Assembly: GCF_011620665.1 (NCBI RefSeq)
Contig: NZ_WOYQ01000025.1
Coordinates: forward strand, 1-34,368
Reading direction: 5' to 3'
DNA: 34,368 bases
Origin: Microbacterium sp.
GTDB lineage: Bacteria; Actinomycetota; Actinomycetes; Actinomycetales; Microbacteriaceae
Shown: positions 1-11,181 of the stretch, in pieces
How positions within the stretch are numbered: position 1 is the first letter of the stretch
Layout of the letters: each line of letters starts with the position of its first letter
Program-made: the position numbers and the translations under genes
Notes under the pieces: generated by a model
What the model was told of the DNA's origin: nothing
The model's input: only the letters and a program-made list of their open reading frames with translations
Database searches by the model: none

Positions 1-664
<664 letters not shown>

Positions 665-766
665 ACACACCGTTTTTTGGTGCTTGCGTCCACTGAGTGG
701 TTCTCGATGTACGGTCGAGAACCGCATGACAATGACTTTGTTGTGCAGATTGAAACATCAATAGTG

Positions 767-883
767 TTTCGGCGGCCATAGCGTGAGGGAAACGCCCGGT
801 TACATTCCGAACCCGGAAGCTAAGCCTCACAGCGCCGATGGTACTGCAGGGGGGACCCTGTGGGAGAGTAGGACACCGCCGGA
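767..883 (+). rRNA. rrf: 5S ribosomal RNA
   Basis: About 117 nt that begin with TTTCGGCGGCCATAGCG and contain the typical actinobacterial 5S core CCCGGTTACATTCCGAACCC. The 3' end (GGACACCGCCGGAC) pairs with the 5' GGCGGCC region. It lies about 100 nt after 23S and directly before a terminator hairpin, which fits the last gene of an rRNA operon. End positions are estimated from pairing of the terminal helix. Confidence 0.95.
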
Positions 884-894
884 CTTCCTTCGTG

Positions 895-924
895 AAAAGG
901 CCACCCAACGCTGGGTGGCCTTTT
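895..924 (+). terminator. Intrinsic terminator of the rRNA operon
   Basis: Perfect 13-bp inverted repeat: AAAAGGCCACCCA at 895-907, loop ACGC, TGGGTGGCCTTTT at 912-924. It ends in a short T run, directly downstream of 5S. The flanking A and T runs mean it could stop transcription in either direction. Confidence 0.93.
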
Positions 925-955
925 CTCGTTAACCCGCACCTGGAAGGATGCTGTG

Positions 956-1948
956 ATGGACGAAGACGAGCGACCCCGTGCCGGGGGCAAGCCGCGATAT
1001 TCGCCGGCGGGCTCGCGCTCTCGCGCACCTCGGTCTGGGGAGGGTCGGCCGTACGTCAAGCGGGATGGCGATACGTCCGCACAACCGCGGGGCGGTGAGC
1101 GCAGATCGGTTCCGCCGCGTGATGGTGAGCGCAAGTCTTACGCGTCCGGCACGAATCAGCGGGGTTTCTCTGCGGGCCGAGACGGCGGACATCGGACCGC
1201 TCGTCCCCCGCAGGATTCCGAGCGCCGGACCGTGCCGGCGGGACCGCCGCTGCCTGACGACGTCTCTCCTCAGGACCTGAATGGGCCCGCTCGGAATGAG
1301 CTGAAGACGCTGAGTAAAGAGAATGCTGAGCAGGTTGCGCGACACTTGGCGATGGCCGCGCGGCTGATTGACGACGATCCCGGGCTTGCGCACGAGCACG
1401 CCCTTGCCGCTTCGCGCAGCGCGGGGCGCATTGCGGTCGTCCGCGAAACGGTTGCGATCACGGCGTATGCGACGCGCAACTTTGCGCTCGCGGTGCGGGA
1501 GCTGCGTACTTTTCGTCGGATCTCGGGCCGTGACGACCAGATCGCTCTCCTGGTCGACAGCGAGCGTGGTGTCGGACGACCCGATCGAGCACTCGAGGTG
1601 GGTCGCGCCGTCGACCGGTCTCAACTGCCGGTCGAAGTCCGGGTCGAGCTCGCGATCGCTATGTCGGGCGCTCGCCTCGATCTCGGTGAGAACGAACGAG
1701 CTTTACAGGAGCTTGACATCCCGGAGCTCGATCCCCACCGGGCGTTCAGCTGGAGTCCGGGTCTTTTCGCCGCTCGGGCCGCTGTGCTCGAGGAACTCGG
1801 TCGCACCGACGAGGCGGCCGAATGGCAGCATCGTGCAGAGGTTGCTGAAGACGCATTGGACGCGGTGGACGCCGACCGTGAATTTCTGGTCGTCGACGAG
1901 GTGGAGGAGATGCCGGGTGAGGTGGGGATCGCCGAGGATCCGGCCTGA
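956..1948 (+). CDS. Conserved hypothetical protein: Arg-rich disordered N-terminus, TPR-like C-terminus
   Basis: 330-residue protein with no function I can name. Residues about 1-105 are low-complexity and rich in Arg, Gly, Pro and Ser, with loosely repeated GERRSVPPRDGERKS-like units, so probably disordered and perhaps nucleic-acid binding. Residues about 110-310 are Ala/Leu/Glu-rich helical pairs (for example AMAARLIDDDPGLAHEHALA) that look like tetratricopeptide repeats. I chose ATG 956 because GGAAGG at 942-947 is 8 nt upstream; GTG 953 in the same frame is too close. The stop overlaps the ATG of the HAD gene by one base (TGATG), so the two are probably translationally coupled. A similarly placed hypothetical gene precedes the HAD phosphatase in mycobacteria. 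Confidence 0.85.
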   Translation: MDEDERPRAGGKPRYSPAGSRSRAPRSGEGRPYVKRDGDTSAQPRGGERRSVPPRDGERKSYASGTNQRGFSAGRDGGHRTARPPQDSERRTVPAGPPLPDDVSPQDLNGPARNELKTLSKENAEQVARHLAMAARLIDDDPGLAHEHALAASRSAGRIAVVRETVAITAYATRNFALAVRELRTFRRISGRDDQIALLVDSERGVGRPDRALEVGRAVDRSQLPVEVRVELAIAMSGARLDLGENERALQELDIPELDPHRAFSWSPGLFAARAAVLEELGRTDEAAEWQHRAEVAEDALDAVDADREFLVVDEVEEMPGEVGIAEDPA

Positions 1949-2985
1949 TGGCACTTTTCGGTCGACGGGTCGGGCGTACGCCGCTCGATGACGTCGACGC
2001 CGTCTTTGCGGATCTCGACGGCGTCGTCTATGCGGGAGCCTGTGCCGTGCCGCACGCAGTCGACAGTCTCAATCGTGCCGGTGCGGGCCGACGGCTCGGC
2101 TACATCACGAACAATGCGTCGCGCACTGACGTCGCCGTCGCGGAGCACCTACGATCACTGGGTCTCGGCTCCACGCGACCGAGCGACATCGTCACCAGTC
2201 CGCAAGCGGCGGTGCGATTGCTGCGCGAGCGGGTGCGGCCACCCGCAACGATCCTCGTGGTGGGTGGGGATGGACTCGTCGACGAACTCGAAAAGGCCGG
2301 CTACGTCGTCACGCGCAGCGCCGACGACGCGCCGTCCGCGGTCGTTCAGGGTTTCGCCCCCCACGTCGGATGGGAGCATCTCGCTGAGGCCGCGTACGCG
2401 CTGGCGACACCGGAGGACGACGGCGGCATCCCTTGGATCGCCACGAACACCGACTGGACGATTCCACAGGCACGTGGGATCGCGCCGGGAAACGGAACGT
2501 TGGTCTCGGCTGTCCACACGGCGGTGGGGCGGCTGGCCGTCGTGGCGGGCAAGCCGGAGCGTGCGATCTTCGAGGAAGCGGTCGCCCGATTCGGAGCGCG
2601 TCACCCGCTGTTCCTGGGCGACCGTCTCGACACCGACATCGCCGGAGCGCAGGCCGCCGGGATCGACTCGGCGCTCGTCCTGACCGGCATCGACCGGCCC
2701 AAGCATGTGCTGGCCGCGCCCGATTCCTCACGTCCGACATACATTCTGGGAGACCTTCGGGATCTTGACGAGGAGTACCCCGAGACCGTCGTGCGCGGCG
2801 GCGTGACGACCGTGGGGACCGCTGCCGTTCGCATCGATGGTCCGGAGGTCACTATCGTCTCGGAGGGTGATCGGCCCATCGACCTCGTGCGTGCAGGCGC
2901 CGCGGCGATCTGGGCGACCGGTCGCGCGATCTACGGATTCCGTGTGCCCGAGCGGCTGTACGCGGATCCTTTCCACCGGCCGTGA
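1948..2985 (+). CDS. HAD-superfamily phosphatase, NagD/class IIA type (possible glycerol-3-phosphate phosphatase)
   Basis: 345 residues. HAD motif I is FADLDGVVYAG near residue 20 (nucleophile and acid/base Asp). Motif II is ITNNAS near residue 53. The motif III Lys is in the VVAGKPERAIFEEA region, and motif IV is FLGDRLDTDIAGA near residue 222. The large C2a cap between motifs II and III marks the NagD family. About 65 residues after the core form a C-terminal addition. The gene order HAD-small ORF-tlyA-NAD kinase-recN matches the mycobacterial Rv1692-Rv1696 block. Rv1692 is known as a glycerol-3-phosphate phosphatase for glycerophospholipid recycling, and the same substrate is inferred here from synteny only. 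Cytoplasmic; no signal peptide or membrane segment. Confidence 0.9.
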   Translation: MALFGRRVGRTPLDDVDAVFADLDGVVYAGACAVPHAVDSLNRAGAGRRLGYITNNASRTDVAVAEHLRSLGLGSTRPSDIVTSPQAAVRLLRERVRPPATILVVGGDGLVDELEKAGYVVTRSADDAPSAVVQGFAPHVGWEHLAEAAYALATPEDDGGIPWIATNTDWTIPQARGIAPGNGTLVSAVHTAVGRLAVVAGKPERAIFEEAVARFGARHPLFLGDRLDTDIAGAQAAGIDSALVLTGIDRPKHVLAAPDSSRPTYILGDLRDLDEEYPETVVRGGVTTVGTAAVRIDGPEVTIVSEGDRPIDLVRAGAAAIWATGRAIYGFRVPERLYADPFHRP

Positions 2986-3024
2986 CAACGCCCCGCAAGC
3001 GGGTGGACCGCGTATCTTTGACGC

Positions 3025-3189
3025 ATGTCGATGGATGCCTCTGACCCCGACGCTCGCCACGAAGACCTGCTGTCGGCCCTCGATGTGATCGAGGGCCGGC
3101 CGCTGTCCGAGCGCGCCGTCGCCTATGCGGCCTTGCACGACGATCTCGCGCGCCGGCTCGATTCCGGCAGCAGCGACCGCTACGCGTGA
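3025..3189 (+). CDS. Small conserved hypothetical protein upstream of tlyA (54 aa)
   Basis: 54-residue frame starting MSMDASDPDARHEDLL and ending DSGSSDRYA. It fills most of the gap between the HAD gene and tlyA. The stop TGA overlaps the tlyA GTG in a GTGA junction, the pattern used throughout this block, which argues that it is translated. Composition is acidic with two predicted helices (HEDLLSALDVIEGRPLSE and AVAYAALHDDLARRL). Mycobacteria carry a similarly small gene (Rv1693) in the same place, so position supports conservation. Function unknown. ATG 3025 is preferred; an in-frame ATG at 3031 is possible. Confidence 0.8.
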   Translation: MSMDASDPDARHEDLLSALDVIEGRPLSERAVAYAALHDDLARRLDSGSSDRYA

Positions 3190-3998
3190 GCATGCGCCTG
3201 GACGCGGCGATCGCCGCGCGCGGCCTCGCTCGGTCGCGCACGCACGCCGCCCAGCTGATCGAGGCGGGTCTGGTTTGCGTCGGCGGACGGCCGGTCGTGA
3301 AACCCTCCGCGAAGGTCGCGGACACCGACCCGATCGAGGTGGCGGCATCCGACCACTACGTCAGTCGCGCGGCACACAAACTCATCGCGGGGCTCGATGC
3401 GTTCGGGGTCTCCGTCGACGGGCGCGTGACGCTCGACATGGGCGCGTCGACGGGCGGCTTCACCCAGGTGCTCCGCGAACGCGGCGCCGACCCGGTGATC
3501 GCCGTCGACGTCGGCCACGGGCAGCTCGCGCCGTCCATCGGAGCGGATGCTCGCGTGATCTCCGTCGAGGGCTACAACGTCCGCCACATGACCGCCGGGT
3601 CGCTCGCCGAGGCATCCGGTGTCGCAATGCGGCCGGAGGTGATCACGGGGGACTTGTCCTTCATCTCGCTGGCTCACGTGCTCCCGGCCGTTGCGGCGGT
3701 CGCCGCCGTGACCAGCGACATCGTGCTGCTGATCAAGCCTCAGTTCGAGGTGGGTCGCGGCGGTGTGCGCGAGGGTCTCGTGACCGATGCGGCCGCCCGC
3801 GCCGACGCGACGGCCAGCGTGCTGTGGTCGGCGTGGGATGCGGGACTCGGCACGCATGGTGTGATCGCGTCGCCGATCGTCGGCACACATGGGAATCGGG
3901 AGTTCGTCACGCACCTGCGCCCTCGCAGCGGCGCCGATGATCACGGAAACCCGACAGAATGGTTGGGCACCGTGAATCGACTGGCAGGAGAGGGATGA
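3186..3998 (+). CDS. tlyA: TlyA-family rRNA 2'-O-methyltransferase
   Basis: 270 residues. Residues 3-60 are an S4 RNA-binding domain (MRLDAAIAARGLARSRTHAA). The FtsJ/RrmJ-type SAM-binding fold follows, with motif I DMGASTGGFT at residues 84-93, GDLSFISL near 155 and LLIKPQFE near 180. The family methylates 2'-O of ribose in 16S and/or 23S rRNA, and in mycobacteria its loss gives capreomycin resistance. Older databases call it hemolysin A. The GTG start at 3186 overlaps the upstream stop by 4 nt, and the stop overlaps the ATG of the NAD kinase by 4 nt. Length is typical of the family. Confidence 0.95.
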   Translation: MSMRLDAAIAARGLARSRTHAAQLIEAGLVCVGGRPVVKPSAKVADTDPIEVAASDHYVSRAAHKLIAGLDAFGVSVDGRVTLDMGASTGGFTQVLRERGADPVIAVDVGHGQLAPSIGADARVISVEGYNVRHMTAGSLAEASGVAMRPEVITGDLSFISLAHVLPAVAAVAAVTSDIVLLIKPQFEVGRGGVREGLVTDAAARADATASVLWSAWDAGLGTHGVIASPIVGTHGNREFVTHLRPRSGADDHGNPTEWLGTVNRLAGEG

Positions 3999-4927
3999 CC
4001 ACGCAGCAGCGCAACATCCTTATCGTCGCCCATGCGCGTCGCGAAGAGACCATTGCCGCGGCTCAGCGCGTCGTCGGTGCGCTGGTGGCGTCGGGTGCGC
4101 GTCCCGTTCTCCCCGCCGACGACCCCGAGATCGTGAAGGCGCTGGCCGAGGTCGGGCCGCTTCCCGCGCTGGGGAGGGACGTCGCCGTCGCCGACATCGA
4201 GCTGGCAATCGTCCTCGGCGGCGACGGAACGATCCTGCGCGCCGCGGAACTCGTCCGCGAGGGCACCGCTCCGATCCTCGGAATCAACATGGGCCACGTC
4301 GGCTTCCTCGCGGAGATCGAGGCAGACGTCATCGACGACGCCATGCAGCGTGTCATCGATCGCGACTACGAGGTCGAGGAGCGCATGGCGCTCAACGTCC
4401 GCGTCAAAGACGCGCCGGGAGCGGTCATCTACGAGACCTGGGCGCTCAACGAGGCCACGGTCGAGAAGGCCGCGCGCGAGCGCATGATGGAAGTCATCAT
4501 CGAAATAGACGGCAGACCGCTGTCCAGCTTCGGGTGTGACGGCATCGTCATCGCGACGCCGACGGGCTCGACCGCGTACAACTTCTCTGCCGGCGGGCCG
4601 GTGATCTGGCCGACGGTCGAAGCCATCGCCGTCGTGCCGCTGTCGGCGCACGCACTGTTCGCCCGGCCGCTCGTGGTCGGCCCGGAGGCGGCGGTTGCGA
4701 TCGAAGTCCTCGCGCGCACCGACGGCACCGGAATCCTGTGGTGCGACGGGCGCCGCTCGCACGACCTCCCGCCCGGCGCGCGGGTGGTCGTGCGACGATC
4801 GCGCCGAAGCGTACGACTCGCACGCCTGCACCCGGCGCCCTTCACCGATCGACTCGTGCGGAAGTTCCAGCTGCCGGTCACCGGATGGCGGGGGCCCCTC
4901 ACGCCATCGGCGCAGGACAGCCTGTGA
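3995..4927 (+). CDS. nadK: NAD kinase
   Basis: 310 residues; phosphorylates NAD to NADP. The GGDGT motif is in VLGGDGTILRAAE near residue 70. The second conserved block, GIVIATPTGSTAYNFSAGGP, is near residue 183, followed by the conserved C-terminal beta-sandwich. I chose ATG 3995, which overlaps the tlyA stop (ATGA) and has GGAGAGG just upstream. The frame is open further upstream but inside tlyA. It lies in the tlyA-nadK-recN order seen across actinobacteria. Confidence 0.96.
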   Translation: MTTQQRNILIVAHARREETIAAAQRVVGALVASGARPVLPADDPEIVKALAEVGPLPALGRDVAVADIELAIVLGGDGTILRAAELVREGTAPILGINMGHVGFLAEIEADVIDDAMQRVIDRDYEVEERMALNVRVKDAPGAVIYETWALNEATVEKAARERMMEVIIEIDGRPLSSFGCDGIVIATPTGSTAYNFSAGGPVIWPTVEAIAVVPLSAHALFARPLVVGPEAAVAIEVLARTDGTGILWCDGRRSHDLPPGARVVVRRSRRSVRLARLHPAPFTDRLVRKFQLPVTGWRGPLTPSAQDSL

Positions 4928-6627
4928 TCGAGCAGATGACGCTGCGCGACCTGGGTGTGATCGCCGAGGCGACGCTCCCCATCGGTCCCGGGTTCACGGC
5001 AGTGACCGGTGAGACCGGCGCCGGCAAGACCATGGTGGTCACTGGGCTGGGATTGCTCCTGGGTGCACGCGCTGACGCGACCGCGGTGCGCGCAGGCGCC
5101 GAACAGGCCACCGTCGAAGGCGTGTGGATCATTTCCCAAGAGGGTGCGGTCGCCGACCGCGTCGCCGACGCCGGCGGCGAGATCGAGCCGATCGGCGGCG
5201 GACGTGCGGAGCTGTACCTCGGCCGCACCCTGACCGCGGAAGGCCGAAGTCGCGCAAGCGTCGGCGGGCGGGCTGCTCCCGCCGGGGTTCTCGCGGACCT
5301 CGCCGACCACCTCGTCGTGGTGCACGGTCAGTCGGATCAACTGCGACTGCGGTCGGCCGCGGCCCAGCGCGAGGCTCTCGACCGCTTCGGCGGCGCGCCG
5401 ATCGCCGCAGCGCTGGATTCGTATCGCGCTGCGCACGCGCGTGCCCACGCTCTGTCGGCTGAACTCGACGTCCTTGCCTCCCAGCGTGCGCACCGCGCGC
5501 AGGAGGCGGCCCGGCTGCGGGAGATGCTCGCAGAGATCGAACAGATCGATCCGCGACCGGGGGAGGACGTCGAACTCACCCAGCGGGTGGAACGCCTGTC
5601 GCACACGGAGGAGTTACGGCTTGCGGCGGCGACGGCGCACTCCGCCCTCTCAAGCGATGAGGATCAGCCAGACGTCGCCGGTCTGCTGGCCGAAGCACGC
5701 CGAGCCCTCGAGCGCGCGGCGCACAGTGACCCGTCCCTCGCCGCTCATGCCGCGTCCCTCGAGGAGCTCGGTTACCGTCTCGCGGACGTTGCAGGCGAAC
5801 TGAGCGCATATCTGGCCGACCTGGATGAAACCGGCCCCCATGAGCTGGCCACCCTGCAGGACCGTCGGGCCCTGCTGAACACCCTGATCCGAGCGCACGG
5901 CACGCTCGACGATGTGCTGGCACTGCGAGAGAGCGGAGCGGCACGACTGCTCGAGCTCGATGATGACGGCGACCGCATCGAGCGATTGGCGGCCGAGGTG
6001 CGCGGCGCGGCAGCCACCCTCGATGACACCGCCCGGGCACTGACTTCGGCCCGCGTCGCGGCTGCGGTTCGACTGAGTGCCGCTGTCACCGACGAGCTTC
6101 GGGCCCTTGCCCTGCCTGACGCGCGTGTCGAGGTCGCGGTCCAGCCAGGCTCCGAAACCACCGTGGGACGCGACGACGTCGCCCTCTTGCTCGCACCGCA
6201 TCCGGGCGCTGCTCTGCGTTCTGTCGCCAAGGGCGCGTCCGGTGGCGAGCTCAGTCGTGTCATGCTGGCGATCGAGGTCGTCATCGCGGGCACGGACAGC
6301 GTGCCCACGTTCGTCTTCGATGAGGTGGATGCCGGAATCGGCGGTGCGGCCGCGATCGAAGTGGGGCGGCGCCTGGCGCGCCTCGCGGAGACGAGCCAGG
6401 TGATCGCCGTCACCCACCTCGCGCAGGTGGCCGCATTCGCGAGCAACCACCTGAGCGTGGTGAAATCCAGCGATGGAGCCGTCACAGCCTCCAGCGTCCG
6501 CGCGCTCACCGGAGCCGATCGTGAAGCCGAGATGGCGCGCTTGCTCTCGGGACTGTCGGATTCGGCCGCCGCACTCGAACATGCCCGGGAGCTGCTGAGC
6601 CTCGGCACTTCACGACTGATAGGATGA
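4924..6627 (+). CDS. recN: DNA repair protein RecN (SMC-like ATPase)
   Basis: 567 residues. The Walker A motif GETGAGKT is at residues 29-36, the ABC signature SGGELSRVML near 437, and Walker B FVFDEVDAGIGG near 462. Long Ala/Glu/Arg-rich coiled-coil arms lie between. RecN tethers and organises broken DNA ends in recombinational double-strand break repair. GTG 4924 is chosen because it gives the family N-terminus (IEQMTLRDLGVI) and a GTGA overlap with the NAD kinase stop; a longer in-frame extension would lie wholly within that gene. The SteA/SteB and MctB genes that separate recN from pyrG in mycobacteria are not present here. Confidence 0.95.
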   Translation: MIEQMTLRDLGVIAEATLPIGPGFTAVTGETGAGKTMVVTGLGLLLGARADATAVRAGAEQATVEGVWIISQEGAVADRVADAGGEIEPIGGGRAELYLGRTLTAEGRSRASVGGRAAPAGVLADLADHLVVVHGQSDQLRLRSAAAQREALDRFGGAPIAAALDSYRAAHARAHALSAELDVLASQRAHRAQEAARLREMLAEIEQIDPRPGEDVELTQRVERLSHTEELRLAAATAHSALSSDEDQPDVAGLLAEARRALERAAHSDPSLAAHAASLEELGYRLADVAGELSAYLADLDETGPHELATLQDRRALLNTLIRAHGTLDDVLALRESGAARLLELDDDGDRIERLAAEVRGAAATLDDTARALTSARVAAAVRLSAAVTDELRALALPDARVEVAVQPGSETTVGRDDVALLLAPHPGAALRSVAKGASGGELSRVMLAIEVVIAGTDSVPTFVFDEVDAGIGGAAAIEVGRRLARLAETSQVIAVTHLAQVAAFASNHLSVVKSSDGAVTASSVRALTGADREAEMARLLSGLSDSAAALEHARELLSLGTSRLIG

Positions 6628-8982
<2,355 letters not shown>

Positions 8983-8986
<4 letters not shown>

Positions 8987-9906
8987 GACTCGAACGTGCC
9001 GTCGACGCATACCTCCGGCATGTCTCGATCGAGCGCGGCCTCTCCGACCACACGGTCGCGGCGTATCGGCGCGATCTCGCCGGGTACGTCGGCTGGCTGG
9101 TGAGGCAGGGCGTCTCTGAGACGGAGGACGTCACGCCGGGCCTCGTCGGCGCCTTCGTGGGGGAGCGCGCGGCATCCGTTCCGCCCCCGGCGGCCACGTC
9201 CCTGGCACGCCTGCAGTCGTCCTTGCGCGGCATGCACCGCTACCTGGTGCGCGAGGGGCTCAGCACCGATGATCCCAGCGATCGGCTGCGTCCGCCGAAG
9301 GCGCCGCAGCGGTTGCCGAAAGCGCTCCCGTACGACGAGGTGGTGGCGCTGCTCGATGCCGCCGGGCCGGCGCCCGGGGATGCGACGGACACAGATATCG
9401 TGCGTCTGCGTGACCGCGCGCTGTTGGAGTTGCTCTACGCCACCGGTGCGCGGGTATCGGAAGTCACTCAGCTCGACGTCGACGACCTGGCGCACGGCGA
9501 CGTGCTCCGGGTGCGCGGGAAGGGATCCAAGGAGCGCATCGTGCCGGTGGGCTCCTACGCGCGAGCCGCTGTCGACGCCTATCTCGCGCGAGCGCGACCT
9601 GAGCTCTCGCGGCGCGGAAAGGCAAGCCCGCGGCTCTTTCTCGGCGCGCGCGGTGCGCCCCTGTCGCGACAGAGCGCGTGGCTTGTGATCCAGCACGCCG
9701 CCGAGCGGGCAAGTCTCAGCGCGCACGTCTCTCCCCACACACTCCGGCACTCGTTCGCGACGCACCTTCTGCAGGGCGGCGCCGATGTCCGCGTCGTCCA
9801 GGAGCTCCTCGGGCACGCGTCGGTTGCGACGACCCAGATCTATACCCACGTGACGGTCGATACGTTGCGCGATGTCTACGCGACCTCCCACCCCCGCGCG
9901 CGCTGA
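8983..9906 (+). CDS. xerD: Site-specific tyrosine recombinase XerD
   Basis: 307 residues. An N-terminal SAM-like core-binding domain (about 1-90, [20 protein letters not shown]) is followed by the catalytic domain with the full set of residues: Arg in [10 protein letters not shown], Lys in [12 protein letters not shown], His and Arg in [13 protein letters not shown], His in ELLGHASV, and the nucleophile Tyr in TQIYTHVT. It resolves chromosome dimers at dif with XerC. GTG 8983 forms a GTGA overlap with the NUDIX stop and gives the family N-terminus. Its position before parA-scpAB is the usual actinobacterial order. Nothing around it suggests a phage integrase. Confidence 0.95.
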
Positions 9907-10027
9907 ACAGACCCGGTGCGGCCACGTGCTCGCGCCGGGCCTGCTGATCGCGGTTGCCGCACAGGTCCGCCTCGGCGTGCTCGGCTGGCTCTTCTGACCT
10001 CCTCCCCTATCCGGTCGGCACAGCGGG
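9907..10027. other. Convergent intergenic region between xerD and the DMT gene
   Basis: 121 bp between two convergent genes. GC-rich, without a clear hairpin with T run, RNA gene or small ORF with a ribosome-binding site. Termination of both transcripts must occur here or further on, but no terminator can be pointed to. Confidence 0.4.
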
Positions 10028-11077
10028 TCAGTGCGTGTGGCGGTGGTGCGCGTCCGGATAATGATCGTGCGTGTGGGTGAGGGGTTCGTGCGAGTGTGGA
10101 TGGGTGTGGCGGGTGCCGGCCGGTACCGGCTCGTCGTGCTCGTGCTGGTGGTGCTCGTCGTGGACATGCGCGTGGGTGTGGGTGAGGGCTTCGTGGGTGT
10201 GCGGGTGACTGTGCCGTTCGGTGAGATGGAGCCAGACGCCCACTGCCATCAGCAGTCCAGCGGCGACGAGTTGCCAGCTGACGGGATCGCCGAGGATGAT
10301 CGCGAGGATCGCTCCGAAGAACGGCGCGATCGTGAAGTAGGCACCGGCACGCGCAGTGCCGACGTGGCGCATCGCGACGATGAACAGGGCGAGGCTGACG
10401 CCATATGCGAAGAAGCCGATGACCAGCGCCGCGGCGATGCTGCCGAAGGCGGGCACGGTGGCGCCGAGCGCGAATGCGAGGGTGAGGTTCACCGGGCCCG
10501 CGACGAGCCCCTTCGCGGCAGCGAGCCAGGTGGCATCGGTGAGCGCGATCATCCGTGTGAGGTTGTTGTCCAATCCCCAGAAGAGGCACGCCGCGAGGAT
10601 CGCCAGACCCGGCCAGGGGCTGCCGAGCTCGGCACCGTTCGGGATGCTGAGGAGCACGGCCCCTGCGACGATCGCGACCATGCCGAGCACGATGCGGCGA
10701 TCGAAATTCTCCCGGAACACGAACCACGCGAGCAGCGCGGTGAACACGCCCTCCGCGTTCAAGAGCAGCGATGCCCCCGTTGCCGGCATGTTCGAGAGCC
10801 CGGCCATGAGCAGGACCGGGGCGATGATGCCGCCGCTGAGGATCGCGCCGCCAAGCGGCACGAGTTCACGGCGCGCGAGCCGGACGCGCGGCGCGCGGCG
10901 AATCGCGCGGAGAAGCCCGAGACCGATCCCCGACCCGCAGTAGAGCAACCCGGCCAGCAGCCACGGATTGATGTCGGCACCGAGCAGAACCTTTGCCAGC
11001 GGCGTGCCGGCCCCGAAGAGCAAAGCGGAAAGGAGCGCAGTGCGAACTCCGCGGTGGGAGAACAGTGGTCGAACCAT
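10028..11077 (-). CDS. EamA/DMT-family transporter with histidine-rich C-terminal tail
   Basis: 349 residues. Residues 1-283 form about ten hydrophobic segments in two EamA repeats, as in drug/metabolite transporters of the inner membrane. Residues 284-349 are a hydrophilic tail with 24 His in 66 residues, built from two similar units (RHSHPHTHEALTHTHAH and RHTHPHSHEPLTHTHDH). Such a tail would bind Zn, Ni, Co or Cu and suggests a metal-linked substrate or regulation, but the substrate cannot be read from sequence. It is transcribed against its neighbours: convergent with xerD (121 bp between) and divergent from parA. The ATG at 11077 begins MVRPLFSHRG. Confidence 0.88.
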   Translation of the reverse strand: MVRPLFSHRGVRTALLSALLFGAGTPLAKVLLGADINPWLLAGLLYCGSGIGLGLLRAIRRAPRVRLARRELVPLGGAILSGGIIAPVLLMAGLSNMPATGASLLLNAEGVFTALLAWFVFRENFDRRIVLGMVAIVAGAVLLSIPNGAELGSPWPGLAILAACLFWGLDNNLTRMIALTDATWLAAAKGLVAGPVNLTLAFALGATVPAFGSIAAALVIGFFAYGVSLALFIVAMRHVGTARAGAYFTIAPFFGAILAIILGDPVSWQLVAAGLLMAVGVWLHLTERHSHPHTHEALTHTHAHVHDEHHQHEHDEPVPAGTRHTHPHSHEPLTHTHDHYPDAHHRHTH

Positions 11078-11181
11078 GACTTCAGTGTTGCACTGCGCGT
11101 GTCGTCGACACTCTGTCGCGTCTCCCGGAGGGCGAGGGGCGGTGTGCGAGAATCGGGAGCACCATGCAGGAGGCTGAAGGA
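11078..11181. promoter_or_regulatory. Divergent intergenic region between the DMT transporter and parA
   Basis: About 100 bp between two divergently transcribed genes, so it must hold both promoters. I see TTGCAC at 11092-11097 and GAGAAT around 11148-11153, but no pair with convincing spacing. GGAGG at 11169-11173 and AAGGAG at 11177-11182 are ribosome-binding sites for the parA start candidates. Confidence 0.45.

Noticed and set aside
4738..4923. Longer recN start inside the NAD kinase gene
   Set aside because: The first 62 codons read as shadow of the NAD kinase; the family N-terminus begins at GTG 4924.
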